A stretch of 64,000 nucleotides of DNA from Microcebus murinus (GCF_040939455.1 NC_134106.1:89783001-89847000), one strand, 5' to 3'; positions 20,706 through 31,265 are shown, counted from the first letter of the stretch. Notes: generated from the letters alone by a model not told the origin. Numbers and translations are program-made.

Positions 20706-21710
20706 ATGGGAAGAAATCAGCGAAAGAACTCAGGAAATATGAAGAACCAAACGGAAAACACACCCCCAAGGAGGAGCACCAGCCCCCTAGAAACGGACAC
20801 CGACCAAAATCAGGCAACCAATATGACAGAAAAGGAATTTCGTATGTGGATCATAAGAACACTCACCCAGCTGCAACAACAACTCAATAACCAACACCAA
20901 GAAAACACAAAAAACCTCCAAGAAATGGAACAAAGGTTCAACAAAGAGATTGACACAGTGAAGAAAACTTTAACCGAAGTCCTGGAGATGAAGAATCAAC
21001 TCAGAGAACTACAAAATACTGTGGAAAGTCTCAAGAACAGGGTAGATCAAGCAGAAGAAAGAATCTCAGAGCTTGAAGATAACACCTTCCAATTAAATAA
21101 ATCAGTCACAGAAATACAGCAGAGAAACAAGAGAAAAGACCAAAGTCTACAAGAGCTGTGGGATTATGTGAAAAAACCTAACGTGAGGGTCATAGGTTTA
21201 GCCGAAGGGGAGGAAGACAACACTCAAGGGCTGGACAAGCTTTTTGAAGATATAATAGAGGAAAATTTCCCAGGCTTTGCTCAAAATCTCGATATACAAG
21301 TTCAAGAAGCCCAGAGGACCCCTGGGAGATTCAATGCAAACAGGAAGACGTCACGTCATGCAGTCATCAGACTGACCAAAGTATCAACTAAAGAGGCCCT
21401 TCTAAGAGCTGTAAGACAAAAGAAGCAAGTGACATACAAGGGAAAGCCAATTCGAATAACATCAGACTTCTCTAATGAGACTTTACAAGCAAGGAGAGAC
21501 TGGGGCCCCATTCTCACTCTTTTGAAACAAAACAATGCCCAGCCTAGAATATTATTCCCTGCAAAACTAAGCTTCATATATGAAGGAGAAATAAAAACAT
21601 TCTCAGACAAGCAAAGGCTCAGAGAATTCACCAAGACAAGACCAGCCCTACAAGAAGTACTTAAAACAGCGTTATGCACGGAACATCATAATAATAATCC
21701 ACGGATATAA
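20706..21710 (+). CDS. ORF1: L1 ORF1 protein (RNA-binding trimeric chaperone)
   Basis: 334 aa, close to the 338 aa of the human protein. The start ATG has G at -3 and G at +4. Order of parts: a basic, polar N-terminus (1-45); a long coiled coil of about 50-150, with heptads such as LQEMEQRF, LKNRVDQAEERISELE and ELWDYVKK; an RRM-like domain from about 158 ('NVRVIGLAEGEE') to 255 ('GKPIRITSDFS'); and a C-terminal domain to the end with 'QARRDWGPI' (261-269), 'AKLSF' (286-290) and 'TRPALQEVLK' (311-320). In the family it forms trimers that coat L1 RNA in cytoplasmic particles and act as a nucleic-acid chaperone during target-primed reverse transcription. No frameshift or stop is present. The conserved Arg-rich RNA-binding surface (RTPGR, RAVRQKK, QARR) is retained. 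It lies 41 nt upstream of ORF2 in a bicistronic transcript. Confidence 0.95.
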   Translation: MGRNQRKNSGNMKNQTENTPPRRSTSPLETDTDQNQATNMTEKEFRMWIIRTLTQLQQQLNNQHQENTKNLQEMEQRFNKEIDTVKKTLTEVLEMKNQLRELQNTVESLKNRVDQAEERISELEDNTFQLNKSVTEIQQRNKRKDQSLQELWDYVKKPNVRVIGLAEGEEDNTQGLDKLFEDIIEENFPGFAQNLDIQVQEAQRTPGRFNANRKTSRHAVIRLTKVSTKEALLRAVRQKKQVTYKGKPIRITSDFSNETLQARRDWGPILTLLKQNNAQPRILFPAKLSFIYEGEIKTFSDKQRLREFTKTRPALQEVLKTALCTEHHNNNPRI

Positions 21711-21751
21711 AAACAACCAAAACCCAAAGATATTAAAGGCCAGATATTACA
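21711..21751 (+). promoter_or_regulatory. L1 inter-ORF spacer
   Basis: 41 nt, A-rich, between the ORF1 stop and the ORF2 ATG, which has A at -3 and G at +4. Human L1 has a 63-nt spacer with stops in frame, and ORF2 is translated by an unconventional low-efficiency mechanism. The short spacer here is compatible with the same arrangement. Confidence 0.7.
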
Positions 21752-24700
21752 ATGGCTCAAGACAGAAATCATAGGAACAACATCCAACCCAACAGAATGA
21801 TCAGTAATCTACCTTACCTATCAGTTCTCTCAATAAATGTGAATGGCTTAAACTCTCCACTCAAGAGACATAGGCTGGCTGAATGGATAAGAAAATACAG
21901 GCCAAGTATATGCTGTCTTCAGGAAACACATTTAACCTGCAAGGATGCACATAGACTAAAAATAAAAGGGTGGAGATCAATATTCCAAGCAAATAGAAGC
22001 CAAAAGAAGGCTGGTGTGGCAGTTCTAATTTCAGACGATTTAGTTTTTAAACCAACAAAAGTAGTAAAAGACAAAGAGGGTCATTATATAATGGTGAAGG
22101 GCACAGTCCAACAAGAAGAGATAACAATTTTAAATATATATGCACCCAACTTAGGTGCACCCAGATTCATAAAGCAAACCTTACTGGAGCTAAGCAAATG
22201 GATTAATAGCAACTCCATAATCGCCGGGGATTTCAACACCCCACTGACGGCACGAGACAGATCCTCCAAACAGAAAATTAATAAAGAAATAATGGACTTA
22301 AACAAAACTCTAGAACAATTGGGTCTGACAGACATCTACAGAACATTCTACCCAAAATCCACTGAATATACGTTCTTCTCATCAGCTCACGGGACATTCT
22401 CTAAGATTGACCATATCCTAGGACACAAAGAAAATCTCAAGAAATTTAAAAAAATAGAAATCATACCATGTACCTTCTCAGATCACAGTGGAATAAAACT
22501 AGAAATCAACCCTAACAGAAACTCACATTTCTACACAAAAACGTGGAAATTAAACAACCTCCTACTAAATGATTACTTCGTAAATGAAGAAATCAAGACG
22601 GAAATAAAAAACTTCTATGAAGAAAACGACAATGGAGAGACAAGTTATCAACTCCTCTGGGACACAGCTAAAGCAGTTCTGAGAGGAAAGTTTATCTCCA
22701 TAAATGCCTATAACCACAAGGCAAGAAGATCACAAATAGACAATCTAATGAAACGACTCAAAGAGCTGGAAAAAGAAGAACAGACCAACCCCAAACGCAG
22801 CAGAAGAAGTGAAATCAACAAGATCAAATCAGAACTAAACGAAATTGAAAACAGGAAAGCTATTCAGGAGATTAATAAAACAAAAAGTTGGTTCTTTGAA
22901 AAAATAAACAAGATTGACACGCCGTTGGCTAAGCTAACGAAAAGCAGAAAAGAGAAATCTCTAATAAGCTCCATCAGGAATAAAAAAGGAGATATCACAA
23001 CTGATCCCAAAGAGATACAAGATACAATTTATGAATACTACAAAAATCTTTATGCACACAAACTGGAAAATGTGGAGGAAATGGACAAATTTCTAGAAAC
23101 ACACAGCCTCCCTAGGCTCAACCAGGAAGAAATAGATTCCCTGAACAGACCAATCTCAACAGCTGAAATAGAAACAGCAATTAAAAATCTCCCTAAAAAG
23201 AAAAGTCCCGGTCCAGATGGCTTCACACCTGAATTTTACCATACTTACAAAGAAGAACTAGTACCTATCTTGCAGAAACTATTCCACAACATCGAGAAGA
23301 ACGGAAACCTCCCCGATACCTTTTATGAAGCGAATATTACTCTGATACCAAAACCAGGAAAGGATGCAACAAAAAAAGAAAACTACAGACCAATATCCCT
23401 AATGAATATAGATGCAAAAATTTTCAACAAAATCTTAGCTAACCGAATACAGACACTTATCAAAAAAATAATCCACCACGACCAAGTGGGCTTCATCCCA
23501 GGGATGCAGGGATGGTTCAACATACGTAAATCTATAAATGCAATTCACCACATAAACAGAAGCAAAAACAAAGACCACATGATCCTTTCAATAGATGCAG
23601 AAAAAGCTTTTGACAAAATTCAACACCCTTTCATGATACGAACACTTAAGAAAATAGGCATAGAAGAGACATACCTAAAAATGATACAAGCCATATATGA
23701 CAGACCCATAGCCAACATCATACTGAATGGGGAAAGATTGAAATCATTCCCACTTAGAACTGGAACCAGACAAGGCTGCCCACTATCTCCACTTCTGTTC
23801 AACATAGTGCTGGAAGTCTTGGCTACAGCAATCAGACAAGAAAATGGAATCAAAGGTATTCAAATAGGGGCAGAAGAGATCAAACTTTCACTGTTTGCTG
23901 ATGATATGATATTGTATCTAGAAAACCCCAAGGATTCAACCAAGAAACTCCTGGAACTGATCAATGAATTTAGTAAAGTCTCAGGATACAAAATTAATAC
24001 ACAGAAATCAGAGGCATTCATATACGCCAACAACAATCTAATTGAGAACCAAATCAAAGACTCAATTCCCTTCACAATAGCAACAAAGAAATTAAAGTAC
24101 CTAGGAATATATTTAACCAAAGAGGTAAAAGACCTCTACAGGGAGAACTATGAAACACTGAGGAAGGAAATAGCAGAGGATGTAAACAGATGGAAATCCA
24201 TACCATGCTCGTGGATCGGCAGACTCAATATCATCAAAATGTCTATACTACCCAAACTGATCTACAGATTCAATGCAATACCTATTAAAATCCCATCAGC
24301 ATTCTTCACAGATATAGAAAAAATAATTTTACGCTTCGTATGGAACCAAAGAAGACCCCGAATATCAAGAGCAATTCTAGGCAACAAAAACAAAATGGGA
24401 GGCATTAATATGCCAGATATCAAACTATACTACAAAGCTGTAGTAATTAAAACAATATGGTATTGGCACAAAAACAGGAATATTGACCAGTGGAACAGAT
24501 GTGAGAATCCTAATATAAAACCATCCTCATATAGCCATCTCATCTTTGACAAAGCAGACAAAAACATACGCTGGGGAAAAGAATCCCTCTTCAATAAATG
24601 GTCCTGGGAAAACTGGATAGCCACCTGTAGAAGGCTAAAACAGGACCCACACCTTTCACCTCTCACAAAAACCAACTCACACTGGATAACAGACTTAAAC

Positions 24701-25627
24701 TTAAGATATGAAACTATTAGAACTCTAGAGGAAAAAGTTGGAAACACTCTCCTAGACATCGGCCTGGGCAAAGAGTTTATGAAGAAGTCCCCAAAGGCAA
24801 TCACAGCAGCAACAAAAATAAATAAATGGGACATGATCAAACTACAAAGCTTCTGCACAGCCAAAGAAATAGTCATGAAAGTAAACAGACAGCCTACAGA
24901 ATGGGAGAAAATTTTTGCATCCTATGCATCCGATAAGGGACTGATAACTAGAATATACTTAGAACTCACGAAAATTAGGAAGAAAAAATCAAATAACCCC
25001 ATTAAAAAGTGGGCAAAGGACTTGAACAGAAATTTTTCTAAAGAAGACAGAAGAATGGCCAACAAACATATGAAGAAATGCTCAACATCTCTAATCATCA
25101 GGGAAATGCAAATCAAAACCACAATGAGATATCACTTAACCCCAGTGAGAATGGCCTTTATCAAAAAATCTCCAAACAATAAATGCTGGCGTGGTTGCGG
25201 AGAGAGAGGAACACTCCTACACTGCTGGTGGGACTGCAAACTAGTTCAACCTCTGTGGAAAGCAATATGGAGATACCTTAAAGCGATCCAAGTGAATCTA
25301 CCATTTGATCCAGCAATCCCATTGCTGGGCATCTACCCAAATGATCCAGTGACACTCTACAAAAAAGACACCTGCACTCGAATGTTTATAGCAGCACAAT
25401 TCATAATTGCAAGGCTGTGGAAACAGCCCAAGTGCCCATCAATCAAAGAATGGATTAATAAAATGTGGTATATGTACACCATGGAGTACTATTCAGCTCT
25501 AAGAAACAATGGTGATATAGCACACCTTATATTTTCCTGGTTAGAGCTGGAACCCATACTACTAAGTGAAGTATCCCAAGAATGGAAAAACAAGCACCAG
25601 ATATATTCTCCAGCAAACTGGTATTAA
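21752..25627 (+). CDS. ORF2: L1 ORF2 protein (endonuclease and reverse transcriptase)
   Basis: 1291 aa, uninterrupted. The N-terminal apurinic-type endonuclease (about 20-255) carries the family residues N29, E58 ('CCLQETH'), Y130 ('NIYAPN'), D160 and N162 ('AGDFN'), D220 ('KIDHILG') and D244-H245 ('FSDHSG'). The reverse transcriptase has D615 in '[10 protein letters not shown]', the '[15 protein letters not shown]' block and D717-D718 in 'LFADDM'. The Cys-rich motif is C1145, C1149, H1157, C1162. These residues sit at a constant +15 relative to the human ORF2p numbering I know. That implies a 15-residue longer N-terminus with no net indel through the Cys domain. In the family ORF2p nicks DNA, extends the 3' OH on L1 RNA, and acts in cis with ORF1p. 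The start is supported by Kozak context and the spacer. No inactivating change is visible. Confidence 0.96.
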   Translation: MAQDRNHRNNIQPNRMISNLPYLSVLSINVNGLNSPLKRHRLAEWIRKYRPSICCLQETHLTCKDAHRLKIKGWRSIFQANRSQKKAGVAVLISDDLVFKPTKVVKDKEGHYIMVKGTVQQEEITILNIYAPNLGAPRFIKQTLLELSKWINSNSIIAGDFNTPLTARDRSSKQKINKEIMDLNKTLEQLGLTDIYRTFYPKSTEYTFFSSAHGTFSKIDHILGHKENLKKFKKIEIIPCTFSDHSGIKLEINPNRNSHFYTKTWKLNNLLLNDYFVNEEIKTEIKNFYEENDNGETSYQLLWDTAKAVLRGKFISINAYNHKARRSQIDNLMKRLKELEKEEQTNPKRSRRSEINKIKSELNEIENRKAIQEINKTKSWFFEKINKIDTPLAKLTKSRKEKSLISSIRNKKGDITTDPKEIQDTIYEYYKNLYAHKLENVEEMDKFLETHSLPRLNQEEIDSLNRPISTAEIETAIKNLPKKKSPGPDGFTPEFYHTYKEELVPILQKLFHNIEKNGNLPDTFYEANITLIPKPGKDATKKENYRPISLMNIDAKIFNKILANRIQTLIKKIIHHDQVGFIPGMQGWFNIRKSINAIHHINRSKNKDHMILSIDAEKAFDKIQHPFMIRTLKKIGIEETYLKMIQAIYDRPIANIILNGERLKSFPLRTGTRQGCPLSPLLFNIVLEVLATAIRQENGIKGIQIGAEEIKLSLFADDMILYLENPKDSTKKLLELINEFSKVSGYKINTQKSEAFIYANNNLIENQIKDSIPFTIATKKLKYLGIYLTKEVKDLYRENYETLRKEIAEDVNRWKSIPCSWIGRLNIIKMSILPKLIYRFNAIPIKIPSAFFTDIEKIILRFVWNQRRPRISRAILGNKNKMGGINMPDIKLYYKAVVIKTIWYWHKNRNIDQWNRCENPNIKPSSYSHLIFDKADKNIRWGKESLFNKWSWENWIATCRRLKQDPHLSPLTKTNSHWITDLNLRYETIRTLEEKVGNTLLDIGLGKEFMKKSPKAITAATKINKWDMIKLQSFCTAKEIVMKVNRQPTEWEKIFASYASDKGLITRIYLELTKIRKKKSNNPIKKWAKDLNRNFSKEDRRMANKHMKKCSTSLIIREMQIKTTMRYHLTPVRMAFIKKSPNNKCWRGCGERGTLLHCWWDCKLVQPLWKAIWRYLKAIQVNLPFDPAIPLLGIYPNDPVTLYKKDTCTRMFIAAQFIIARLWKQPKCPSIKEWINKMWYMYTMEYYSALRNNGDIAHLIFSWLELEPILLSEVSQEWKNKHQIYSPANWY

Positions 25628-25631
25628 CTGA

Positions 25632-25661
25632 GTAGCACCTAAGTAGACACATAGGTGCTAC
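25632..25661 (+). other. Perfect 10-bp hairpin in the L1 3' UTR
   Basis: GTAGCACCTA (25632-25641) and TAGGTGCTAC (25652-25661) are exact reverse complements separated by a 10-nt loop, starting 5 nt after the ORF2 stop codon. The minus-strand L1 at 982-1993 has the same structure with one stem mismatch. Some LINE clades use a 3' RNA hairpin for recognition by the reverse transcriptase; human L1 is not known to. Function here is inference. Confidence 0.75.
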
Positions 25662-25675
25662 AGTAATAGGGTATT

Positions 25676-25704
25676 GGGCAGGTGGGAGGGGGGAGGGGGG
25701 CGGG
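25676..25704 (+). other. G-rich run (predicted G-quadruplex) in the L1 3' UTR
   Basis: Runs GGG, GGG, GGGGGG, GGGGGG and GGG are separated by 1-4 nt. This satisfies the usual G-quadruplex pattern. A polypurine tract in this position is a recurring feature of mammalian L1 3' UTRs. Confidence 0.7.
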
Positions 25705-25772
25705 TATATACATACATAGTGAGTGAGATGTGCACCATCTGGGGGATGGTCATGATGGAGACTCAGACTTTT

Positions 25773-25793
25773 GGGGGGAGGGGGGGAAATGGG
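25773..25793 (+). other. Second G-rich run in the L1 3' UTR
   Basis: GGGGGGAGGGGGGG followed by AAATGGG. Enough G for a two- to four-stack quadruplex, but with less regular loops. Confidence 0.5.
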
Positions 25794-25836
25794 CATTTAT
25801 TGAAACCTTAAAATCTGTACCCCCATAATATGCCAA

Positions 25837-25842
25837 AATAAA
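25837..25842 (+). terminator. L1 polyadenylation signal
   Basis: AATAAA at the extreme 3' end, merging into the A tail, as in other L1s whose weak signal lets read-through transcripts carry flanking DNA. Confidence 0.8.
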
Positions 25843-25851
25843 AAAAAAAAA

Positions 25852-25868
25852 AAAGAAGCAGAGTCAGG
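25852..25868. repeat. Target-site duplication of the full-length L1, right copy
   Basis: An exact copy of AAAGAAGCAGAGTCAGG directly after the A tail; the flank resumes 'accaaagtcacagcctt'. Confidence 0.95.
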
Positions 25869-26089
25869 ACCAAAGTCACAGCCTTTTGACTCCAAGCTCA
25901 GAGCTCTAATTTCCCCACCACACAGCCCTGCAGGCTGGATGCCCAAACCTAAGTCATCTCTCATGGTCTCCACTGATAATCCCCAGAGCTCTGTATATCA
26001 CAGCCATATTGCAATAGAGTTAGAATAGTCATTGGAAATCCCAATCTTCACCTCCCCCCAAAAAATTCTACTAATGTGGTTAATAGCAT
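25869..26089. other. Unique sequence
   Basis: No gene. The first ~60 bp ('agccttttgactccaagctc') resembles the tail of a reverse MIR whose other part lies left of the L1 near 19310-19350, so the L1 may have landed in an old MIR. Confidence 0.4.
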
Positions 26090-26290
26090 AGGATGGAAGT
26101 TCAAAAAGATCAGGGGCAGAATCTATCAATTTGGGGCTTTGTGACCACAGGCAAAATGGCCAATCTTGCTGAGCTTCAGTTTCTATATTTGTATTACAGG
26201 GTCCTATGAGTACCTACCCTTTCTGCTTGTCTAGAGAATTAAATAGGCAAGTGTGGAAAGCAATTAGCATAGTGCCTACCTCTCTGTGAA
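26090..26290 (+). repeat. MIR SINE relic
   Basis: 'tggggctttgtgaccacagg', 'gagcttcagtttctatattt', 'tatgagtacctaccctttct' and 'gcaattagcatagtgcctac' follow forward MIR order. Confidence 0.65.
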
Positions 26291-26395
26291 TGATATGAGA
26301 TTATAAGTTTATTGTTGTGATTATTATTATAGACCTGGGATTACGAATCACTGGTGTTTTCTCCACTCCTGTCTGCCTTTCCATACTATAAACTT

Positions 26396-26398
<3 letters not shown>

Positions 26399-26434
<36 letters not shown>
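26399..26434. repeat. (CA)18 microsatellite
   Basis: Eighteen uninterrupted CA units. A perfect array of this length is normally length-polymorphic. Confidence 0.97.
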
Positions 26435-26436
<2 letters not shown>

Positions 26437-27784
26437 CCACTGAGGCCAATGACTCTGTTGTCTTTACATCTCCAAATCAATTCATATTTCTTGAATGTCT
26501 CAATTAATAAGTAAGTGCTATGCTAAGGCATTAATTTGAAATATTATCATAAGGGAATAATTACCTTTGAGTTCTTGCGCGGGCATCTCTCCTCTCCCAG
26601 CAGGAAGGTGACTCCAGCAGATGATGAAGGTGAGGGAGGTTGAATCATACATTCCTACTCCGTCAAGGGTTGTTGCTTTTTGTATTTTTTTCTCTATGCT
26701 TACCCCTTGTTCCTTTCACACACCTGTTTCAGACATAGCTGAGAGTCAGGGATAGTGGTGCTGGGTGTGGGCCTCCTTAGGGAAGATTTGGGCTTTATCC
26801 CTCATTTGTGTTCTCCACTTGTGATTTGTCTTAAATTCACTTTGGGATACATGCTGCAAGGCACAAGAGGCCTTTTTGATTGAACAGTGAAAGGAGTCTA
26901 TTAGAAATGTGAAATCATAATTTCTGTAGGTTTGGGGACTTAAAAAAATGTGGACAGCTGCTGGCTAAAGAACTGAGAAATGTTTAAGTCAGGAAAATAT
27001 CCTAGGTAATGGAGCCAGAGAGCCTAAATCAGTGGTAAATACTCCTAAGCCATCATTACACACTAAATCGTTATTAGTCATCTCTCTGTTTTTAACAGAA
27101 AGCTTAAAGGTCTGAAGTCCAAAGCTTAGACTCCATTCTCTCTAACAAATCAAAAATCCTATCCCCTCCAATAACAGAAATCTGCCAAGAGAACATTAAA
27201 GGTCAAGCTAAACCCACAAAAGCAAAGCATTGCAGATTTCAAAGACCCTGAATGGGAAAATACAATTAAAAGTCACCAGTTCATTCTGAGCAGAAGAAAA
27301 GATTGAGAGCTTGATTTAAGGTCGGGAGCCCAAAGACAAGCGGGAACCCTAAGCCAAACCATAAGCAAAGCAGCCTGGAAACTCTCAAACTTGGCACGAG
27401 CCTTCCCCTTTCCGGCCCCATCTTGGGCGACTGGGTCACAGTGGGGTTGGACGTCGAGTTGCCCCCGGGGGCCTATATTGGGAAATGAATGTGAGGACCT
27501 GGGCTCCAGTGGATGGGCCTGGGCTATGGGCCTGGCTCTCACCCAACTCCACAGCGATTTTCCTGCATTACCCTAAACGAGTAACTCACCCTCAGCCTGC
27601 CCTGCCCTTGTTTTGCCTAATTACAAAATAATTTCTTCTAATGAGGCCAAGCTTACCAGTAAGCCTGCATTCTGTGGTTTGAAGGGTGCCAGGAAGGCAC
27701 CACTGGGACTTTAGGCCCAGCTCCATGATATTCTCAACTCCCCATTATGCTTGCTCACCATTGCCTGAAATACCACTATTCATG
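26435..27784. other. Unique sequence, no gene seen
   Basis: A modestly GC-richer patch lies at 27395-27540, with overlapping frames of 61-89 codons on both strands that I do not recognise. It contains a few CpGs but is too small to call an island. No repeats were named. Confidence 0.4.
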
Positions 27785-27910
27785 AATGTACTTAATCTAC
27801 AAGCATTTTTCGAGTGGTTATTTTATGCCAGATATGGTACTAGAAACTAAGTACACAGGAGTGAGTAAAACAAACATGGACCCTATACAGGGTGTAGCTG
27901 GAAGAAACAG
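27785..27910 (-). repeat. L2 LINE fragment
   Basis: 'caagcatttttcgagtggtt', 'attttatgccagatatggta' and 'agtgagtaaaacaaacatgg' match the reverse L2 3' region order. Confidence 0.55.
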
Positions 27911-29049
27911 AGTGAATTAGACAGGCAAACAGAGATACACACATACATACATACATGTGAATCCAGAGTCCACTGTAAGATTAGTGAACAAAGTACTCTG
28001 AGGGATTAGAAATTTGAGTCTTAATTGAGGTCATTAGAAAAGCCACTGAAAATGTAATTTTTAAGCTGGGTTCTGTGAAGAGCCAGGAAAATAGCATTCT
28101 AAGCAGGAAACTAGTATGTGCTAGCCTCTAGGCTAGAAAGGAGTTTGGAGGATTCTAGACAATGAAAAGGGAAGGAACTCACTCTGGATGGAGCACAATA
28201 CGTGAGATGGAAGGGGGCTGAGATGAAGCAGGAGGGGGCTGAGCAGAAGTCACAAGGGGCTTGGTAGGACACGATAAGGGATCTGGCAGTTGGTCTACCT
28301 GCAACACGAAGCTATCAGAGGATCCAGGCAGGAGAGCGACATCATCCCTCTTACAATTAAGATTACTCTGGCCTCAGTGAGGTGGGTAGAATGGTGGAAG
28401 GAGCAGGAGGAAGCAGGAAAAAAATAGATAAACAGTTTTAGTCCATCCCTAGATTGTAAGGTCCACAAGGGCAAAAAGTTATCTTTGTTTTTCTGACAAG
28501 GATTCCTTTGATTCTTAGAACAAGAGATGTGCTGAGAAGGTAGTAAATTCTGATGGAAAATAAAGGCAGAGCCTTGCTTAGGATCAATAAGAGAATTCCT
28601 CTGTGTGGTACAGAAGAGGAGCTCAATCAATAAATATTTGCTAAATGAATAAAAGTATGAGCGAAGATTGCTGTACTCCAGAAAAAAAAAAACATTACAG
28701 CAGCTGTGATATAGTGGTAAAAGTGGAGAAAAAGTGATACATAGGCAGATTTGAGATATAATTTGGAAGCAAAAAAATAAAGGACTTACAAATGGAGTAG
28801 ATATGAGGATGGAGAGAAGAACAAGTGAAGACCAACACTCTCATTTCTGGATTGACTAACAATTTAGACGGCAAATTAAATTGTTTCCTGGGAAGAGAAA
28901 ACTAGCAGGAGGACAGGTAGGCCAGCCTATTGGCCTGTAGCCTGAATCAGAATGAGCCTAGCCACCCCAGACCTGTGTACATTAGAATAAATGTGTACTG
29001 TCACTAAATTTGGGGTGGTTTATTGTATAACCTTACTGTGGCCATAATT
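27911..29049. other. Mostly unique; possible split L2 near 28440-28655
   Basis: A short ACAT run lies at 27940-27957. 'attgtaaggtccacaagggc' near 28453 and 'caatcaataaatatttgcta' near 28624 look like the two halves of an L2 3' end separated by about 150 bp. No gene seen. Confidence 0.35.
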
Positions 29050-29466
29050 TACTATTGTTGTTTGAATATTTGACCCCTTCAAATCTCACGTTGAAATTTA
29101 ATCTTCAGTGTAGCAGTGTTGGGAGTAGGGCCTAGTTGGAGGTGTTTGGGTCATGAAGGCCAATGCCCCGTGTTCGCTTGGTGCTATCCCTGCAATAATG
29201 ACTGAATTCTTGCTCTGTGTTGTTGAAAAAGAACCAGGCATCCCTTCCTTGCCCTCTTACTTCCTCTTTCACCATGTGATCTCTGGACATGCTACTCCCC
29301 TTCCCCTTCTACCATGAGTGGAAGCAGCCTGAAGCCCTCACCAGAAGTAGATGCTCAGGCCATGCTTCTTGTATAGCCTATAACTGTGAGCCAAATAAAC
29401 CTGCTTTCTTTATAAGTTACTCAGCCTCGGGCATTCCTTTATAACAACACTAAATGAACTAAGGCA
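29050..29466 (+). mobile_element. MaLR solo LTR (MST type)
   Basis: Landmarks: 'gtttgaatatttgacccctt', 'gcagtgttgggagtagggcc', 'gaggtgtttgggtcatgaag', 'ttcaccatgtgatctctgga', 'gagtggaagcagcctgaagc', the AATAAA near 29394, and 'ttcctttataacaacactaa'. The LTR lacks any internal retroviral sequence beside it, so it is a solo LTR. The start and end are approximate and no clear 5-bp duplication was found. Confidence 0.85.
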
Positions 29467-29892
29467 GGAATTACAAGATTCAAGAGACAATCATGAGTTC
29501 AATTTTGAAATGACAAACTGGAGAGAACTGTGAAACACCTAAGTGGGATGTCAAGTAGGTAAGTGGGTACACAATTCCATAAAGGTATAGATGAGGTCTT
29601 AACTCAAGAGAAACTTTTGGTGTCCAGCATAACAATTGTACTTAAAACCAAGGATGTGGGTGAAATCGCCCAAGGAAACTACCTAGAAGAAAAGATGAAA
29701 AAGTGCCTATATCCAAACCAGGGAACCCTTCAACATTTTAGAGGTCATGATAAAGAAACTTCAAAGAAGACAGACAAATAGACACCATAGAGGAGGCAGG
29801 AAAACAGGCATGCATGGGGGCATAGCATCCAAAAAAGGAGATTTTCAAAATGAGTAGCAAATGGTCAACTGTGTCAAGTGTTAACAGAAGAC

Positions 29893-30405
29893 TGTATTAG
29901 TTTCCTACTGCTGCTGTAACAAATTATGACAAACTTAGCGACTTAAAACTAAAAAACTTTATTGCTTTGCAGTTCTGGAGAATAGAAGTCTGAAATGGAT
30001 CTCACTGAGCTAAAGGAAAAATGTCAACAAGAATGTGTTTCTATTGGTAGCTCTAGGGAAAGATCAGTTTTCTAATTTTTCTCAGCTTCTAGAGGCCAGC
30101 ACATTTTTAAATTTATGGCCACTTCTTCCTTTAAAGCCAACAGTGTAGCAATTTCAAATCTCTCTTGGACAATGACACTGACTTTCCTGCCTTCCTGTTT
30201 TGCATATAAAGATTCTTGTGATTACACTGGGCCCAGCCAGATCCTCCAGGATAACCTCCCTTTTTTGAAAGTTAGCAGCAGATTAGCAACCTTAATTCCC
30301 CTGTACCCTTAATTTCCACCTTGTCCTATCCACCAGAACATATTCACAAGGTCCAGATGTTAAGAACGGGGTATCTTTGTGAGACCATTATTCTACCTAC
30401 CACAG
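29893..30405 (-). mobile_element. MaLR LTR (MLT1 type), minus strand
   Basis: Begins 'tgtattagtttcctactgct' and ends 'ttattctacctaccaca', with 'cagttctggagaatagaagt', 'agcttctagaggccagcaca' and 'aggataacctccctttttt' between. This is the reverse complement of an MLT1-type LTR. It is a solo copy and non-coding. Confidence 0.8.
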
Positions 30406-30689
30406 ATACCAAATACAATCAGCTTCACTTTTAAAGACAATGGATAGATGTTTCTGGGAAAAGTTAGGGTGTCTAATATATTAGTTCCCCAGAATATTTT
30501 TAAAAAGAAAGAGCTTAGCTTGCCTTTCTGCTCTATACAACTGTGTTTTTCCCCCTACACCAACAAATTCAAATCTTCTACACACATTGGGTATCCTACA
30601 ATAAAATTCAATTCTGACGCACACTACCCAAAGTCACAGACCCCGTAAGTTGGGGGTACAGTCCCTCAAAATTGCCCTAGTTTAGATGC
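30406..30689. other. Unique sequence
   Basis: A 66-codon frame (30448-30648) without recognisable features. Nothing else supported. Confidence 0.35.
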
Positions 30690-31265
30690 CAGTAGAGGTG
30701 AGATCTCCCTGACCCACATATCTGTCCAACCAACTACAAATGTGGAGATTTCCACAGTTCCCTTAATTTCAATAATTCTCTAGAAGAACTAACAGAACTC
30801 AGAAAACTGCTATACTTATTATTACTATTTATTATAAAGGATATAAATGAACATCTATGATAAAGAGGTACATAGGGCATATTTCAGAAACGGAAACATC
30901 TGTCCCTATGGAATTGGAATGGGTCATCCTCCAACTATGTCAATATGTTCAACAAATAGGATTCTCCCTCTACCCTGTTGTTTAGGGATTTTTATCAAGG
31001 TTTCATTAAAGTGGGCATGATTGATTAAATCATTGGTCATTGGTCATTAAACTCAATCTCCAGCCCTTAGTTCTGGGAGTGGGGCTGAAGGTCTCAACCC
31101 TCTGATATCATGGTGGGTTTTTCTGGCAACCAATTCCCATCCGGAAGCTATCTGTAGACCCCCACCAAAAGCCATTCACTAGCATACAGAATGCACTCCT
31201 ATCACAGTTTTAAAAGCTCTATGGTAGAAACCAGGAGCAAAGACCAAGTACGTTTTTTATTATAT
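30690..31265 (+). mobile_element. Old LTR-like repeat, family unassigned
   Basis: 'ggtttcattaaagtgggcat', 'gattaaatcattggtcattg', 'aactcaatctccagccctta', 'agtggggctgaaggtctcaa' and 'ccaggagcaaagaccaagta' form an order that I recall from a widespread mammalian LTR, but I cannot name the family. The doubled 'attggtcattggtcatt' at about 31033-31050 is a small internal duplication. Confidence 0.5.

Larger units (their letters stand above)
19365..25851 (+). mobile_element. L1: Full-length L1 retrotransposon with two intact ORFs
   Basis: A complete LINE-1 of about 6487 bp: 5' UTR 19365-20705, ORF1 20706-21710, spacer 21711-21751, ORF2 21752-25627, 3' UTR from 25628 with AATAAA at 25837, and a short A tail of about 12 nt beyond the duplication. 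Perfect 17-bp target duplications flank it, so it inserted by target-primed reverse transcription and has not been rearranged. Both ORFs are uninterrupted and every key residue that I can index is present. With the near-identical copy at 982-1993 this indicates a young subfamily. It reads with no host gene around it. Actual mobility cannot be judged from sequence alone: missense changes, methylation and promoter strength are unknown. Confidence 0.97.
25628..25851 (+). promoter_or_regulatory. L1 3' UTR and A tail
   Basis: About 220 bp after the ORF2 stop: a hairpin, then a G-rich run, then the 'gagtgagatgtgcaccatct' block, a second G-rich run, 'gcatttattgaaaccttaaa' and 'ctgtacccccataatatgcc'. 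The A tail of about 12-15 A is short. The same 3' end, with small variants, is seen in three other copies in this window (982-1993, 9322-9461, 11737-11863). Confidence 0.9.

Noticed and set aside
21356..25122. Minus-strand frames of 66-148 codons antisense to L1 ORF1 and ORF2
   Set aside because: They are shadows of the real L1 coding strands and have no independent support.
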